Below are positions 42,948 to 52,397 of a DNA stretch of 64,000 nt, piece after piece (within the stretch, counting starts at the first letter, position 1; each line of letters begins with the position of its first letter). Source of the DNA: Desmodesmus armatus (Eukaryota; Chlorophyta; Chlorophyceae; Sphaeropleales; Scenedesmaceae); the NCBI GenBank assembly GCA_007449985.2, contig VIIQ02000106.1:310001-374000 (forward strand), given 5' to 3'. The notes under the pieces are model-generated. The model was not told the origin of the DNA, did no database searches, and worked only from the letters and a program-made list of their open reading frames with translations. The position numbers and the translations under genes are program-made.

Positions 42948-44099
42948 ATGTCCGAACCAGAAGAGCTTTTGGATTATGAGGAGGAGGAGCCGGAGCTAGA
43001 GCCAGCAGCAGAGGCGACAGGGTCAGAAGCAGGGGAGGGAGAAGGGGATGAAGCAGATGGAGATGCAGGGGATGATGCAGGGGATGGCCTTGCAGAGGCA
43101 GAGGGCACAGACAGCGGGAGGCAGGAGGCAGCAGGCGACACAGTGCACTTGCCTCCCTTCGTGCACAAAGGCAGCAGGGTAGACGAGTGGCAGGACGGGG
43201 ACAGCTTAGATGCCGTCCCAATCCTGGGCAAGCTGCTGGGGATAGTGGCGCGCAGCTTGCGCCCGGGAGCACCGCAGCTGGAAGGGGGGTGGCTAGCAGC
43301 AAGCCTGTTCATCATGCGTGGCACGCAGGAGCACATCGCAGTGCCGCAGAGTGTGCTGTATCGGAGCAGCGTCAAGCTTTGCAGCAAGCTCGAGCCTCCG
43401 TCAGGCAAGCAAGTTTGCCCTGTGCACGGGGTGGGAAGCCATGGCGCAGAGAAGTGCGATGCACTCAAGCTGCGCGACGGCGAAACTGCCAAGCAGCATG
43501 AGGACAGGGTCCTGCCACAGCTTGTTGCACACCCCAACAGGACCGTCCCCAAGCAGGACTCTGGCAGGGGCAACAGCGGGCAGCGGGGACGAGGTGGCCG
43601 CGGCAGGCATGCGCACCAGCAGCAGGGGAGCAGTGGCCGCGGCAGACACGCAGGCCAGCAGCAGGGTTGGGGAGGCCGCGGCAGCAACGCAGGCCGGCAG
43701 CAGGAGCAGGGCGACTGGGGCGGGAGCGCAGGGCGTAACTGGGCGGATGAGATCAGGGCTGCAGCAGGGGAGCATCACGATGTCCGGGGTTGGGAGCAGC
43801 AGCATTATGAGCAGCACGACGACATGGGTTGGGATGAGGGGAAGCAGTACCAGCAGGACGGCAGGGGTTGGCGGCAGCAGTTCGAGCACGACGGCGGCAG
43901 GGGTTGGGAGGTGCAGCAGTATGAGCAGCACGACTGCAGGGGCGGGGATGGCCGGTATGCGCAGCAGGCGTACCACCCAGCACCTCCTCCTGGCTATGGG
44001 TGGGGAGGCGAGTATGGGGGGTACCAGTCAGCGGGGCAGTGGTATGGGCATGAGGGAGAGGCAGCAGGGTACGGAGGGGGGCGCCACTGCTGCGCCTGA
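42948..44099 (+). CDS. gag-like acidic/RGG protein with CHHC zinc knuckle
   Basis: A 383-residue frame. The first ~65 residues are strongly acidic (EEEEPELEP, EGDEADGDAGDD). A globular stretch follows, then CPVHGVGSHGAEKC, a C-x2-H-x4-H-x4-C knuckle (C157, H160, H165, C170) with the exact spacing of retroviral CCHC knuckles but His for the second Cys. The C-terminal half is an RGG/Gln/Gly-rich nucleic-acid-binding type tail with repeated GRGWEQQ-like units. The knuckle context resembles Gypsy gag proteins. Its place downstream of the integrase is the reverse of a normal gag-pol order. Alternatively it is a host-derived RGG protein. Confidence 0.65.
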   Translation: MSEPEELLDYEEEEPELEPAAEATGSEAGEGEGDEADGDAGDDAGDGLAEAEGTDSGRQEAAGDTVHLPPFVHKGSRVDEWQDGDSLDAVPILGKLLGIVARSLRPGAPQLEGGWLAASLFIMRGTQEHIAVPQSVLYRSSVKLCSKLEPPSGKQVCPVHGVGSHGAEKCDALKLRDGETAKQHEDRVLPQLVAHPNRTVPKQDSGRGNSGQRGRGGRGRHAHQQQGSSGRGRHAGQQQGWGGRGSNAGRQQEQGDWGGSAGRNWADEIRAAAGEHHDVRGWEQQHYEQHDDMGWDEGKQYQQDGRGWRQQFEHDGGRGWEVQQYEQHDCRGGDGRYAQQAYHPAPPPGYGWGGEYGGYQSAGQWYGHEGEAAGYGGGRHCCA

Positions 44100-44258
44100 G
44101 CAGCAGCAGCAGGCAGTTACAGTGAGACACAGCAGCCCGCCACCGCGGGTCAGCAGCAGCGCGGCAGCAGCGGCTGCCACGGCAGGGCTTGGTCATGAGA
44201 GGGTGGCCCAGCAGCACCAGCAGCAGCACCGCCGAGTCGTGACAGCGACCAGAACACG

Positions 44259-44501
44259 ATGGCAGCGCTGCACACGGCGGGTATGGAGTTCGCAGTAAAG
44301 ATGGCCACCCAAATGGAGCAGGAGCGCAGGAAGCGCAACGATCTCAAGCGTAAGCTTGATGGCGAGCGGGAGATGCAGCAGCACAGAAGGGCCCCGCCAG
44401 CAGGGATGGGTCAGCAGCGCTCAGCTGCAGAGTGGGAGAGGTTAGAAAGGGAGAATGCAGCTCTCAGGCACCAGGCGGGGATGTATCAGGGTGGATATTG
44501 A
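44259..44501 (+). CDS. small coiled-coil ORF of the element
   Basis: An 80-residue frame with heptads (MATQMEQERRKRNDLKRKL, then a second stretch around ERLERENAALRHQ). It could be a separate protein or a frameshifted or spliced tail of the preceding gag-like ORF. No ribosomal or splicing evidence can be read from the sequence. Confidence 0.4.
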   Translation: MAALHTAGMEFAVKMATQMEQERRKRNDLKRKLDGEREMQQHRRAPPAGMGQQRSAAEWERLERENAALRHQAGMYQGGY

Positions 44502-44860
44502 GGCTGGTCACTGGCAGCGCACAGTCATAGCAGTTGGCTGGACCTCCGCAGCAGCAGTGTTGGAGGTGTGGCAAGTCAGCTGGTGGTTGTGACATTGTGT
44601 GTTGGGAGTTGTGAGGTTTGAGTGTGGTGGGGGTTTGATGAACTTGTGTGGGTTGGACAAACTGTTGTGACATGTTGTTTTCATCTTGGTATTGTGATTT
44701 AATCCTGCTTTTGCATGCTGTTATCTTTATTGCGTGGTTGCTCACACAAGCACACATGCCCGTTGTGCTGTGATGCTTGTGGGGGGGTGTGATGTAGAGT
44801 CAGCGCCTATCTGTCATGGCGCCCATGTTGTACGACAGCTGTCAGGCCCGATTCCAATCA

Positions 44861-45330
44861 TGTGGCTGCCGATCCCTTTTGCTACTACCCCCGCAGCCAG
44901 GGGAACACCGCACAGCTGGCTGTCCAACTGATTGGTAACCTTTCGTGCCTGCAAGCTGAGATCTGGACGCGTATCATTCGGAGAATGGAAGCACACATGG
45001 GCCTGTGCCCGGATAAGATGAATGGATTACATCTCGACTGCTCTGGGCCGCTCAGCCCTTGGCTGGCGGCCTCAGCCTGATACTCCTGATCCTTTCAGTG
45101 TCTCTGTGTGTGTGATTCAACGCGTGCCGTGCACCGGCACGCGCGCAGCCTTATGCTGTGAGTGCAGAATCTCAACAGACATAACAGGCACTGCAAGTGC
45201 CACCTGGCACTCTGAGTGACAACCTGTCTTAGGGCACCACAAGCCCTCTGGAATGCTTTCCAACACACCTCAACTGCTGTTGCACAGCAGTGCAGCCCTA
45301 ATCGGGTGCATGACCCAATCGGGTATGACA
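44861..45330 (+). repeat. 470-bp LTR-like direct repeat, copy 1
   Basis: Starts TGTGGCTGCC and ends GGGTATGACA, the TG...CA ends of a long terminal repeat. It is more than 99% identical to 46321-46790 (one difference noticed near 45149). It directly abuts the right TIR. Its edges are also flanked by an inverted CGACAGCTGTC motif near 44832-44842 and 45326-45337. Confidence 0.85.
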
Positions 45331-45331
45331 G

Positions 45332-45407
45332 CTGTCGTGCAAGATGAGCGATATGCCAGACAAGCGCTGAGTGTGTGAGGGTGACAGTGACCTGTCCACA
45401 CCCCCCC
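45332..45407 (-). repeat. 76-bp terminal inverted repeat, right
   Basis: Reverse complement identical to 39886-39961 over all 76 positions. One further C follows on the right side. Confidence 0.9.
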
Positions 45408-46320
45408 CAAACGCAACACACAGGCAAAGCAAGGCTGAGCATGTGTGAGGAGTTTGCTGCTCACAGGTCACACATTGAGTGGAATGCCACAACTGAATCA
45501 CAGGATGCACAACCGCAACACACCAACTGGGGGTACCGTCCATCACCCCCCTTGCACTTTGCCAAGGTCACATGCATCACGTGCACCACCACAAGCCACT
45601 ACTGCTGACGCTTTCAGCACTCAGGTGCTGCACAACCTGCCCAATGACTGCTCCATCGTGTGTGCCTTTGCTTGGCACATCACCACTGCTGCTGCTGCGG
45701 CTAAGCATGGGCACGCCTAGCCTTGGTGGGGCTTGCTTTCCCACAATCTGGCTGCGCTCTTGCCCATCACTAACACAATGGAACCACTCTGCTCTATGGT
45801 GTGTGCTTTTGCTTGACACATCACCACTGCTACTGCTGCGGCTATGCATGGGCCGCCTGGCCTTGGTGGGGCTTGCTTTCCCACAATCTGGCTGCGCTCT
45901 TGCCCATCACTACACAAGGGGGACGCTGTGTCCACAGGTGCTTCCCTGCTGCATTATGCACCCCTGCTGGATTCGCCACACTCTAATGTAGCACATGGAG
46001 GAGGGGCACTGCTGCTGACAAGCCTCTGCTGTGGTGTCCGGCTCTGGCGCTCTTCGCTCTGGCTCTGAGATCACTCCTCCAGTTCGGTCATGTAGCACGT
46101 TGTACGACGCTTTGACAACGCTGCAGGTCCTCTGCTGCCTCCATGCGAGCTCCCTGCTGTGGGACTACTGCTGCTGCTGCTCCTGTCCAAAATTGCTTGC
46201 TTGGGTGACTGCTGTGGCACTGCACACGACTGCATGGACGATAAAACAAACCCAATAATCCTCGATATTATCCTGCTGCAGAAACCCAGCTGCAAGGCAC
46301 TACGGGCTTGACGCGTTGAA
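45408..46320. other. spacer between TIR element and second LTR-like repeat
   Basis: Non-coding. It contains a tandem duplication of ~140 bp (about 45640-45780 and 45781-45920) sharing a long block from ccttggtggggcttgc to cttgcccatcac. If the two 470-bp repeats are LTRs, this 0.99-kb interval would be the internal part of a coding-free miniature element. Confidence 0.5.
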
Positions 46321-46790
46321 TGTGGCTGCCGATCCCTTTTGCTACTACCCCCGCAGCCAGGGGAACACCGCACAGCTGGCTGTCCAACTGATTGGTAACC
46401 TTTCGTGCCTGCAAGCTGAGATCTGGACGCGTATCATTCGGAGAATGGAAGCACACATGGGCCTGTGCCCGGATAAGATGAATGGATTACATCTCGACTG
46501 CTCTGGGCCGCTCAGCCCTTGGCTGGCGGCCTCAGCCTGATACTCCTGATCCTTTCAGTGTCTCTGTGTGTGTGATTCAACGCGTGCCGTGCACCGGCAC
46601 GCGCTCAGCCTTATGCTGTGAGTGCAGAATCTCAACAGACATAACAGGCACTGCAAGTGCCACCTGGCACTCTGAGTGACAACCTGTCTTAGGGCACCAC
46701 AAGCCCTCTGGAATGCTTTCCAACACACCTCAACTGCTGTTGCACAGCAGTGCAGCCCTAATCGGGTGCATGACCCAATCGGGTATGACA
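46321..46790 (+). repeat. 470-bp LTR-like direct repeat, copy 2
   Basis: Matches 44861-45330 along its whole length. On its right it runs straight into a C-rich stretch that is complementary in character to the minisatellite downstream. No 4-6-bp target duplication with the left flank of copy 1 was found. Confidence 0.85.
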
Positions 46791-47130
46791 CCACATCTGC
46801 CACATCTCCCTCACCCTCCTCATCTCCCTCACCCCCTTGCTGCCCTCATCAGCCCCCTCGCTTTGCTCAATCCCCTCGCTTCCCTCCACCCCCTCATTAC
46901 CGTCTTTCCCTTTGACCCCCTCGGTCGCCTAATTGCAACTTGCCCCCTTCCCTCAACCCCTCACTGCCCCCCTGCCGTCCCTTTACACACCTCCCCACTG
47001 CCCTCCTTTTACCAACCCAAAGTCCTTCTGTCCCTTGACCCCCTCAGTCCGCACTTCTCCTCCTCTTCACACCTTGTCCTTGCACTGCACAACAACTTGT
47101 TGAAGAATTAGTGCTTGAGGAGTTGGGGGA
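46791..47130. repeat. C-rich tract facing the G-rich minisatellite
   Basis: Positions 46791-46900 are made of ctccctcacccc-type units, the reverse complement of the minisatellite motif that begins ~240 nt later, so the two form a large imperfect foldback. The rest is pyrimidine-rich and non-coding. Confidence 0.6.
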
Positions 47131-48655
47131 GATATGGGGTTTGAGGGAGTGTGGGAGGTGAGGGAGATGTGGGGGATGAGGGAGATGTGGGGGATGAGGG
47201 AGATGTGGGGCATGAGGGAGATGTGCGGGATGAGGGAGATGTGGGGGATGAGGGAGATGTGGGGGATGAGGGAGATGAGGGGGATGAGGGAGATGTGGGG
47301 GATGAGGGAGATGCGGGGGATGAGGGAGATGTGGGGCATGAGGGAGATGTGGGGGATGAGGGGGATGTGGGGGATGAGGGGGTGTGGGGGATGAGGGTGA
47401 TGTGGGGCATGAGGGGGGTGTGGGGCATGAGGGGAATGTGGGGGATGAGGGAGATGTGGGGGATGAGGGAGATGTGGGGGATGAGGGAGATGTGGGGCAT
47501 GAGGGGGATGTGGGGCATGAGGGGGATGTGGGGGATGTGGGGGATGAGGGGATGTGGGGGATGAGGGGGATGTGGGGGATGAGGGGGGTGTGGGGGATGA
47601 GGGGAATGTGGGGGATGAGGGGAATGTGGGGGATGAGGGAGATGTGGGGGATGAGGGAGATGTGGGGCATGAGGGGGATGTGGGGCATGAGGGGGATGTG
47701 GGGCATGAGGGGGATGTGGGGGATGAGGGGAATGTGGGGGATGAGGGGGATGTGGGGGATGAGGGAGATGTGGGGCATGAGGGAGATGTGGGGCATGAGG
47801 GGGATGTGGGGGATGAGGGGGATGTGGGGGATGAGGGGGATGTGGGGGATGAGGGTGATGTGGGGCATGAGGGGGGTGTGGGGGATGAGGGGAATGTGGG
47901 GGATGAGGGAGATGTGGGGCATGAGGGGGATGTGGGGGATGAGGGGGATGTGGGGGATGAGGGGGGATGTGGGGGATGAGGGGGATGTGGGGGATGAGGG
48001 GATGTGGGGGATGAGGGTGATGTGGGGCATGAGGGGTGTGTGGGGGATGAGGGGGATGTGGGGGATGAGGGGATGTGGGGGATGAGGGGGATGTGGGGGA
48101 TGAGGGGATGTGGGGGATGAGGGTGATGTGGGGCATGAGGGGGGTGTGGGGGGTGAGGGGAATGTGGGGGATGTGGGGGATGAGGGGGATGTGGGGGATG
48201 AGGGGGATGTGGGGCATGAGGGGGGTGTGGGGGATGAGGGGGGTGTGGGGGATGAGGGAGATGTGGGGGATGAGGGAGATGTGGGGAATGTGGGGGGAGG
48301 GAGATGAGGGAGATGTGGGGGATGAGGGAGATGTGGGGCATGAGGGAGATGAGGCAGATGTTGGGGATGAGGGAGATGTGGGGGATGAGGGAGATGTGGG
48401 GGATGAGGGAGATGTGGGGAATGTGGGGGATGAGAGAGATGAGGGAGATGTGGGGGATGAGGGAGATGTGGGGGATGTGGGAGATGTGGGGGATGAGGCA
48501 GATGTGGGGGATGAGGGGGATGTGGGGAATGTGGGGGATGAGGGGGATGAGGGAGATGTGGGGCATGAGGGAGATGAGGGAGATGTGGGGCATGAGGGAG
48601 ATGAGGCAGATGTGGGGGATGAGGGAGATGAGGGGGATGAGGGAGATGAGGGAAA
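47131..48655 (+). repeat. 1.5-kb G-rich minisatellite, 9/18-bp unit
   Basis: Alternating 9-mers GATGTGGGG and GATGAGGG(A/G) form an 18-bp higher-order unit repeated some 80 times, with variants (CATGAGGGG) and occasional 1-2-base slips. Because the unit is a multiple of three without stops, long frames open on both strands; these are artefacts. G-runs every ~9 nt give strong G-quadruplex potential on the plus strand. Confidence 0.95.
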
Positions 48656-48749
48656 TGCTGCTAAGTTTGTTGATAGTAGTTTTGCAAATAATACCCGCAC
48701 TATGAACTATGAGAAAATTGCACAGAAAACGTTGATGATGGTATAAGCA

Positions 48750-48794
48750 ATGTTGGTCAGCAGGGTACGCCATCTATGCTTGTGTAACCATGGC
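48750..48794 (+). repeat. 45-bp direct repeat, right copy
   Basis: Differs from 37571-37615 at one position. It lies just after the minisatellite and before the MYND-type gene, marking the right side of the accessory block. Confidence 0.85.
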
Positions 48795-49194
48795 ACAGCC
48801 CATGCGCTGTGGCATCAACAATTAGTCATCAACAACCGACTAATGACTAGTGCCTGCTGCAGCTGGTTGGCTGAAGGCGCTGCACCATTCTACTGAGTTG
48901 ACCAGCCGTACGCGTCAGGTGCATACCCAGCCATACGCCTACTGCTGCAGACTGTTTAACCTCTCGTGTCATCAAATACACACAACTATCAACCCAGAAA
49001 AACAACAGGGATGATGTGTTACAAACAACACATTGCAGAGTTTGAACACAACACACAACAACAACTTGACGGTGTTGGATGGCAACCCATATGCTACATG
49101 TTGCGTAGCAGTATACTGCTGCACTGCACTGGTGGCACCACACCAGCTAGCTGTACAACACTGCCACATAATATGATATGCCACATCACGATTC
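48795..49194. other. intergenic, 3' of the MYND-type gene
   Basis: Likely 3' UTR and downstream sequence of the minus-strand MYND-type gene. Nothing else recognised. Confidence 0.5.
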
Positions 49195-52100
49195 TCATGT
49201 TGCAGCAGTGGCAGCGGCTGCTGCCAGCGCCTTGCACATGGGCTTGTGCTGCTTCCAGGCTGCCCGCTGACAGGCCCCCCACAGTAGCGCGCTACACGGC
49301 ACCCCGCACAAATGCAGCTGCGCCCTGACACCAACCGCACCTCTGTGGGGCCGCTGAGGTTGGCGCAGGCCGTGTTGTTGCAGAAGTGGGGCACTGCAAT
49401 GTCGCTGAGCATGGCCCCAGTGGCCTGCAGCTGCTGCACCAGCACTGCAAGTGAGGCATCTGTCAGCCCCTGCTGCGTCCCCTGCTGGGCTGACAGCAGC
49501 GCATCCAGCTGCTGCTGCAGCTGCTGTGGGGCGCAGCCAGCAGCCGCCAGCTGCTGTAGTGCTGCTGCGTCGATGCCCCCCACCCACTCACAAACAGTAG
49601 CTGCCAAGCTCTCAAGCTGCTCCCCAGGCGTTATGGCTGACCCTGACGTATGTGAGGAATGCACACACGAGCAGCGCTCTTCTCATGCAACATGCCCTGA
49701 ATGCTGTGCGGCACATCCCCAGACCCAAGCAGCAGCAGCTCTGGACCCTGCTGCTGTAGCTGCTTCGCCCACTGAAGCAGGCAGCGCCCGAAGATCACAA
49801 GACTGGGCAGGTAGCTCACTGCGGAAACTGCTGCTGCTGCTGCTGCTGCTGCAGCAGCAGCCGCTGATGAGTGAGACTGCTGGGGTGTTGATGCTGACCC
49901 TCCTGCACCTGCTGCTACACCGATCTTCAGCAGACTCACAGCTGAATAAGCAGCGGCCAACCAGCAGCCGGCCGCAAAGTGCTCCTGCTCATTGCCCTGC
50001 GCCCCTGACCATGCGCAACAGTGAAGCTTCTGCAGTGTGCTGAGCAAGCTGTACAGCTGCTGCTGCTCCTGTGCTACTGCCACACGCCCCTGAAAGCCCA
50101 CGTGCTGCAGCAACATGGAGTCGGTCTGCCCTGGGGGAGGCAGCAAAACACTTGCAAGCAAGCTGTTGTACACTGAGCCCCAGTCAATGGTTGTGCTGAG
50201 CGTGCCGCTGTGGCCTGCCGCTGCGAATGCACGCAGCGTAGCCTCGAGAGCAGTGACAAACTCAACAAACATCCTGGTGATCTGCGGCACTTGGACGGGC
50301 GCACCGTCAAGAGTGCTGCTACTGCTGATACCACCGCTGCTGCTGTTCAAGCTCATATCCTGGCTTGCTTGTGCCACGATTGTGAGCAGCATTACTAGGT
50401 GTCCTGTGCATGCTAAGCGCATTGCCTGACGTGGTGTGCTGGTGCTGCAGCTGCTGCTGAGGCCGCTGCTGCTGCTGCTGCTTCCTGTTGGCCCTGGTGT
50501 CATTGCCCCTGGCTCTGCCTGTGCATGGGGCAACAGCAGCCTGCTGGCCAGCTGCAGCACCGCATCCAGCATTTCATCAAACCAGGCAGCATGCGATACG
50601 GCTGAAGGTATGCCCAAGCTGCACGGCTGCACGCTGCGCGGCTGCACATGCAGCGGGAAAGAAATATGCATGGCGACCTTGCTTTGCCCCAGCAGCTGCC
50701 GCATCAACTCCTCACGTGACCCCACCACGGGGGTTGCACCCTGTGCCTGTGCTGGGTTTGGGGCGCTGGGTAGCACCAAGCTGCTAGCACATGGAAGCAG
50801 CACTGCCGGCAGCAGCTGCAACAGCTGCTGCGCAAAATGCAGCTGCCGCAGCTCTTCAGGTGCCCCCGACCCTGTCCTACTGCTCTTCAGTAGTTGCCAA
50901 GCCCTTGTGCAGCAGTCCACACAGACATCAAGCGTTAGTTGCAGTAGGGCATACACTGCTGGGAGTTCGTAGGGCTGCATTGCCCACTCTATCACTTCAG
51001 GGGCCAGGCCCAGCAGCTGCAGCAGCTGCAGCTGGCAGGTGGTGAGGGTACCACCGCCATCCCCGCTGCTGCTGCTAGACACGCTGTTGCTGCTGCCTGG
51101 GGCATCCTGCTGCTGCTGCACTGGCTGCCCTGCGGCACAGCTGTTGCTGCTGCTACTGTTGCTGCCACTGCTTGGGGACCCCCTGCTGCCATTTTTGCTG
51201 CTGCTGCCACTGCTTGCCTCCGCACGTGCACATAGTGCCGCCACCCTCCTGCTCAAATCAGAGGCGCTAATCACCACTGTCATTGCAACACAGGGCAGCA
51301 GGTGAGGTGACAGCAGCAGCTGCTGCCAGGCGTCTGAGTGCTTGTCCTGCCCCTGCTGCTGCTGTGGCAGCTGAATCCAGGACTTGATTCCTATTATGTC
51401 TGTGCACAGCACCCTTGCCAGCTGGCTCACGCGTTGCAGGGAGTGCACTAACGCCCCTGCAACCTGCGGGAAGTGCTCACGCACAGCTGGCAGCACATGT
51501 TGCACCATGCTGCTGGCATGCTGCAGCCCTGCTGTGGCAAGCTGCATCACAGCAACTGCATGGCCGCTGGGACCCCACATCCATGCGGCAGCTGCCGGTG
51601 TCAGGCCCCGGGGTCCCAAAAATTCCAGAGAATGTGGCGGAAGGGCACCACAGCAGCAAAGCCCGCCCTCAAGCTGTTCCTCGCAGTCAGCTGCTGCACA
51701 TCCCCGCTGACTGCATTCCAACCGTCAGCGGCCAGGGCAGCTGTCTCAGCCTGCAGCTCTGCAGTCATTGCTGCCAGGACTGCAGACAGCTGCTGCAGCA
51801 TGCCGGACTGCTGCAGCTGCTGCTGGATGCTGGCTGTGTTGCTGGCAGCGCCTGCAGCAGAGGCTTTGCGCAGGAGTGTGTCCAACGCACGCATGGCTGT
51901 CAGCATTGCTGCGGACTTCCAGTTGTGCTGAGCTGCTGCTGTGAATGCGGCTCCAAGCCGCATGGGGATCTGCACAAGACGAGGGGAAAGCCAGCACAAC
52001 TATGCTGTTTTTGAGCCAGCACAAATTTGCAAATTCTGAAGTGCTGCTGCGGCTAGGGATGTGTCTTGTGCATGCAGCAATCTGACATGCAGACCTGAGG

Positions 52101-52397
52101 GCAGTCCGACACAACCACCAGCGATAATCAAACTGGTGTTGTATCCACTCCGCATACCTTCAGCTGTTGCACCAGCTTCTTCCAAACGGCTTTGGGTGGC
52201 GTGGGTAGATCTAGCAGCTTGTCAATAAGGTCATGCGCTGTGTGCAGTACTGCCTCTGCCTGTGCACCAGGCTGCCTGGTGCTGAAGTCCTGAAGTAGCT
52301 GGACTGCCTTTTGCCAAATCCCTGCAACATTCGTGCCCATTTCTGATAAGTAGTCTTGAAAGTGAGCTCCGTTCAGGGAGATAGTGTGGTCGCACAC
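49195..52397 (-). pseudogene. large MYND-finger protein gene with several frame breaks (pseudogene or sequence errors)
   Basis: Reads from about 52397 (start uncertain, no clear ATG) through an exon ending at 52158, a GT-AG intron, and a second exon starting at 51969. The protein is Gln/Leu/Ala-rich, about 1,000 residues, ending in a MYND zinc finger (CNNTACANLSG...CICAGCRVARYC...ACQRAAWKQHKPMC) and a stop at 49195. Such proteins form large families in chlorophycean algae; function unknown, with MYND domains usually binding protein partners. Three frame changes are needed: near 51605 (CCCCGGGG), near 49645 and near 49286, where a run of six G sits inside the MYND finger and seven would restore the frame. 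Homopolymer association suggests sequencing error, but decay is equally possible. Confidence 0.7.

Larger units (their letters stand above)
39886..45407 (+). mobile_element. 5.5-kb TIR element carrying DNA methyltransferase-integrase-PHD and gag-like ORFs
   Basis: Perfect 76-bp inverted repeats at 39886-39961 and 45332-45407 bound two main coding regions, both on the plus strand. The inner edge of the left repeat is followed by ~100 bp of GAGGGAGATGTGG-type repeats like those of the 47-48 kb minisatellite. No reverse transcriptase, RNase H or protease is present. Termini reading TGTGGACAGG...CCTGTCCACA (inside flanking G and C runs) and a Gypsy-like integrase recall Ginger DNA transposons, which I know to combine TIRs with such integrases. 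A decayed Gypsy LTR element rearranged with a TIR element is the alternative. No clear target-site duplication was seen. Confidence 0.75.

Noticed and set aside
43318..44298. 326-codon frame overlapping the gag-like ORF
   Set aside because: It is an alternative frame of the same low-complexity region; the 42948-44099 frame has the zinc knuckle and acidic domain.
44861..46790. Interpreting the 470-bp repeats as LTRs of the methyltransferase-integrase element
   Set aside because: No matching repeat exists at its 5' side within the window and no target-site duplication is visible, so only an 'LTR-like' label is justified.
47044..48773. Long open frames on both strands (up to 568 codons) reading Pro-His-Ile or Gly-Asp-Glu repeats
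   Set aside because: They are products of an 18-bp minisatellite whose unit is a multiple of three without stops; all frames are open and no other domain is present.
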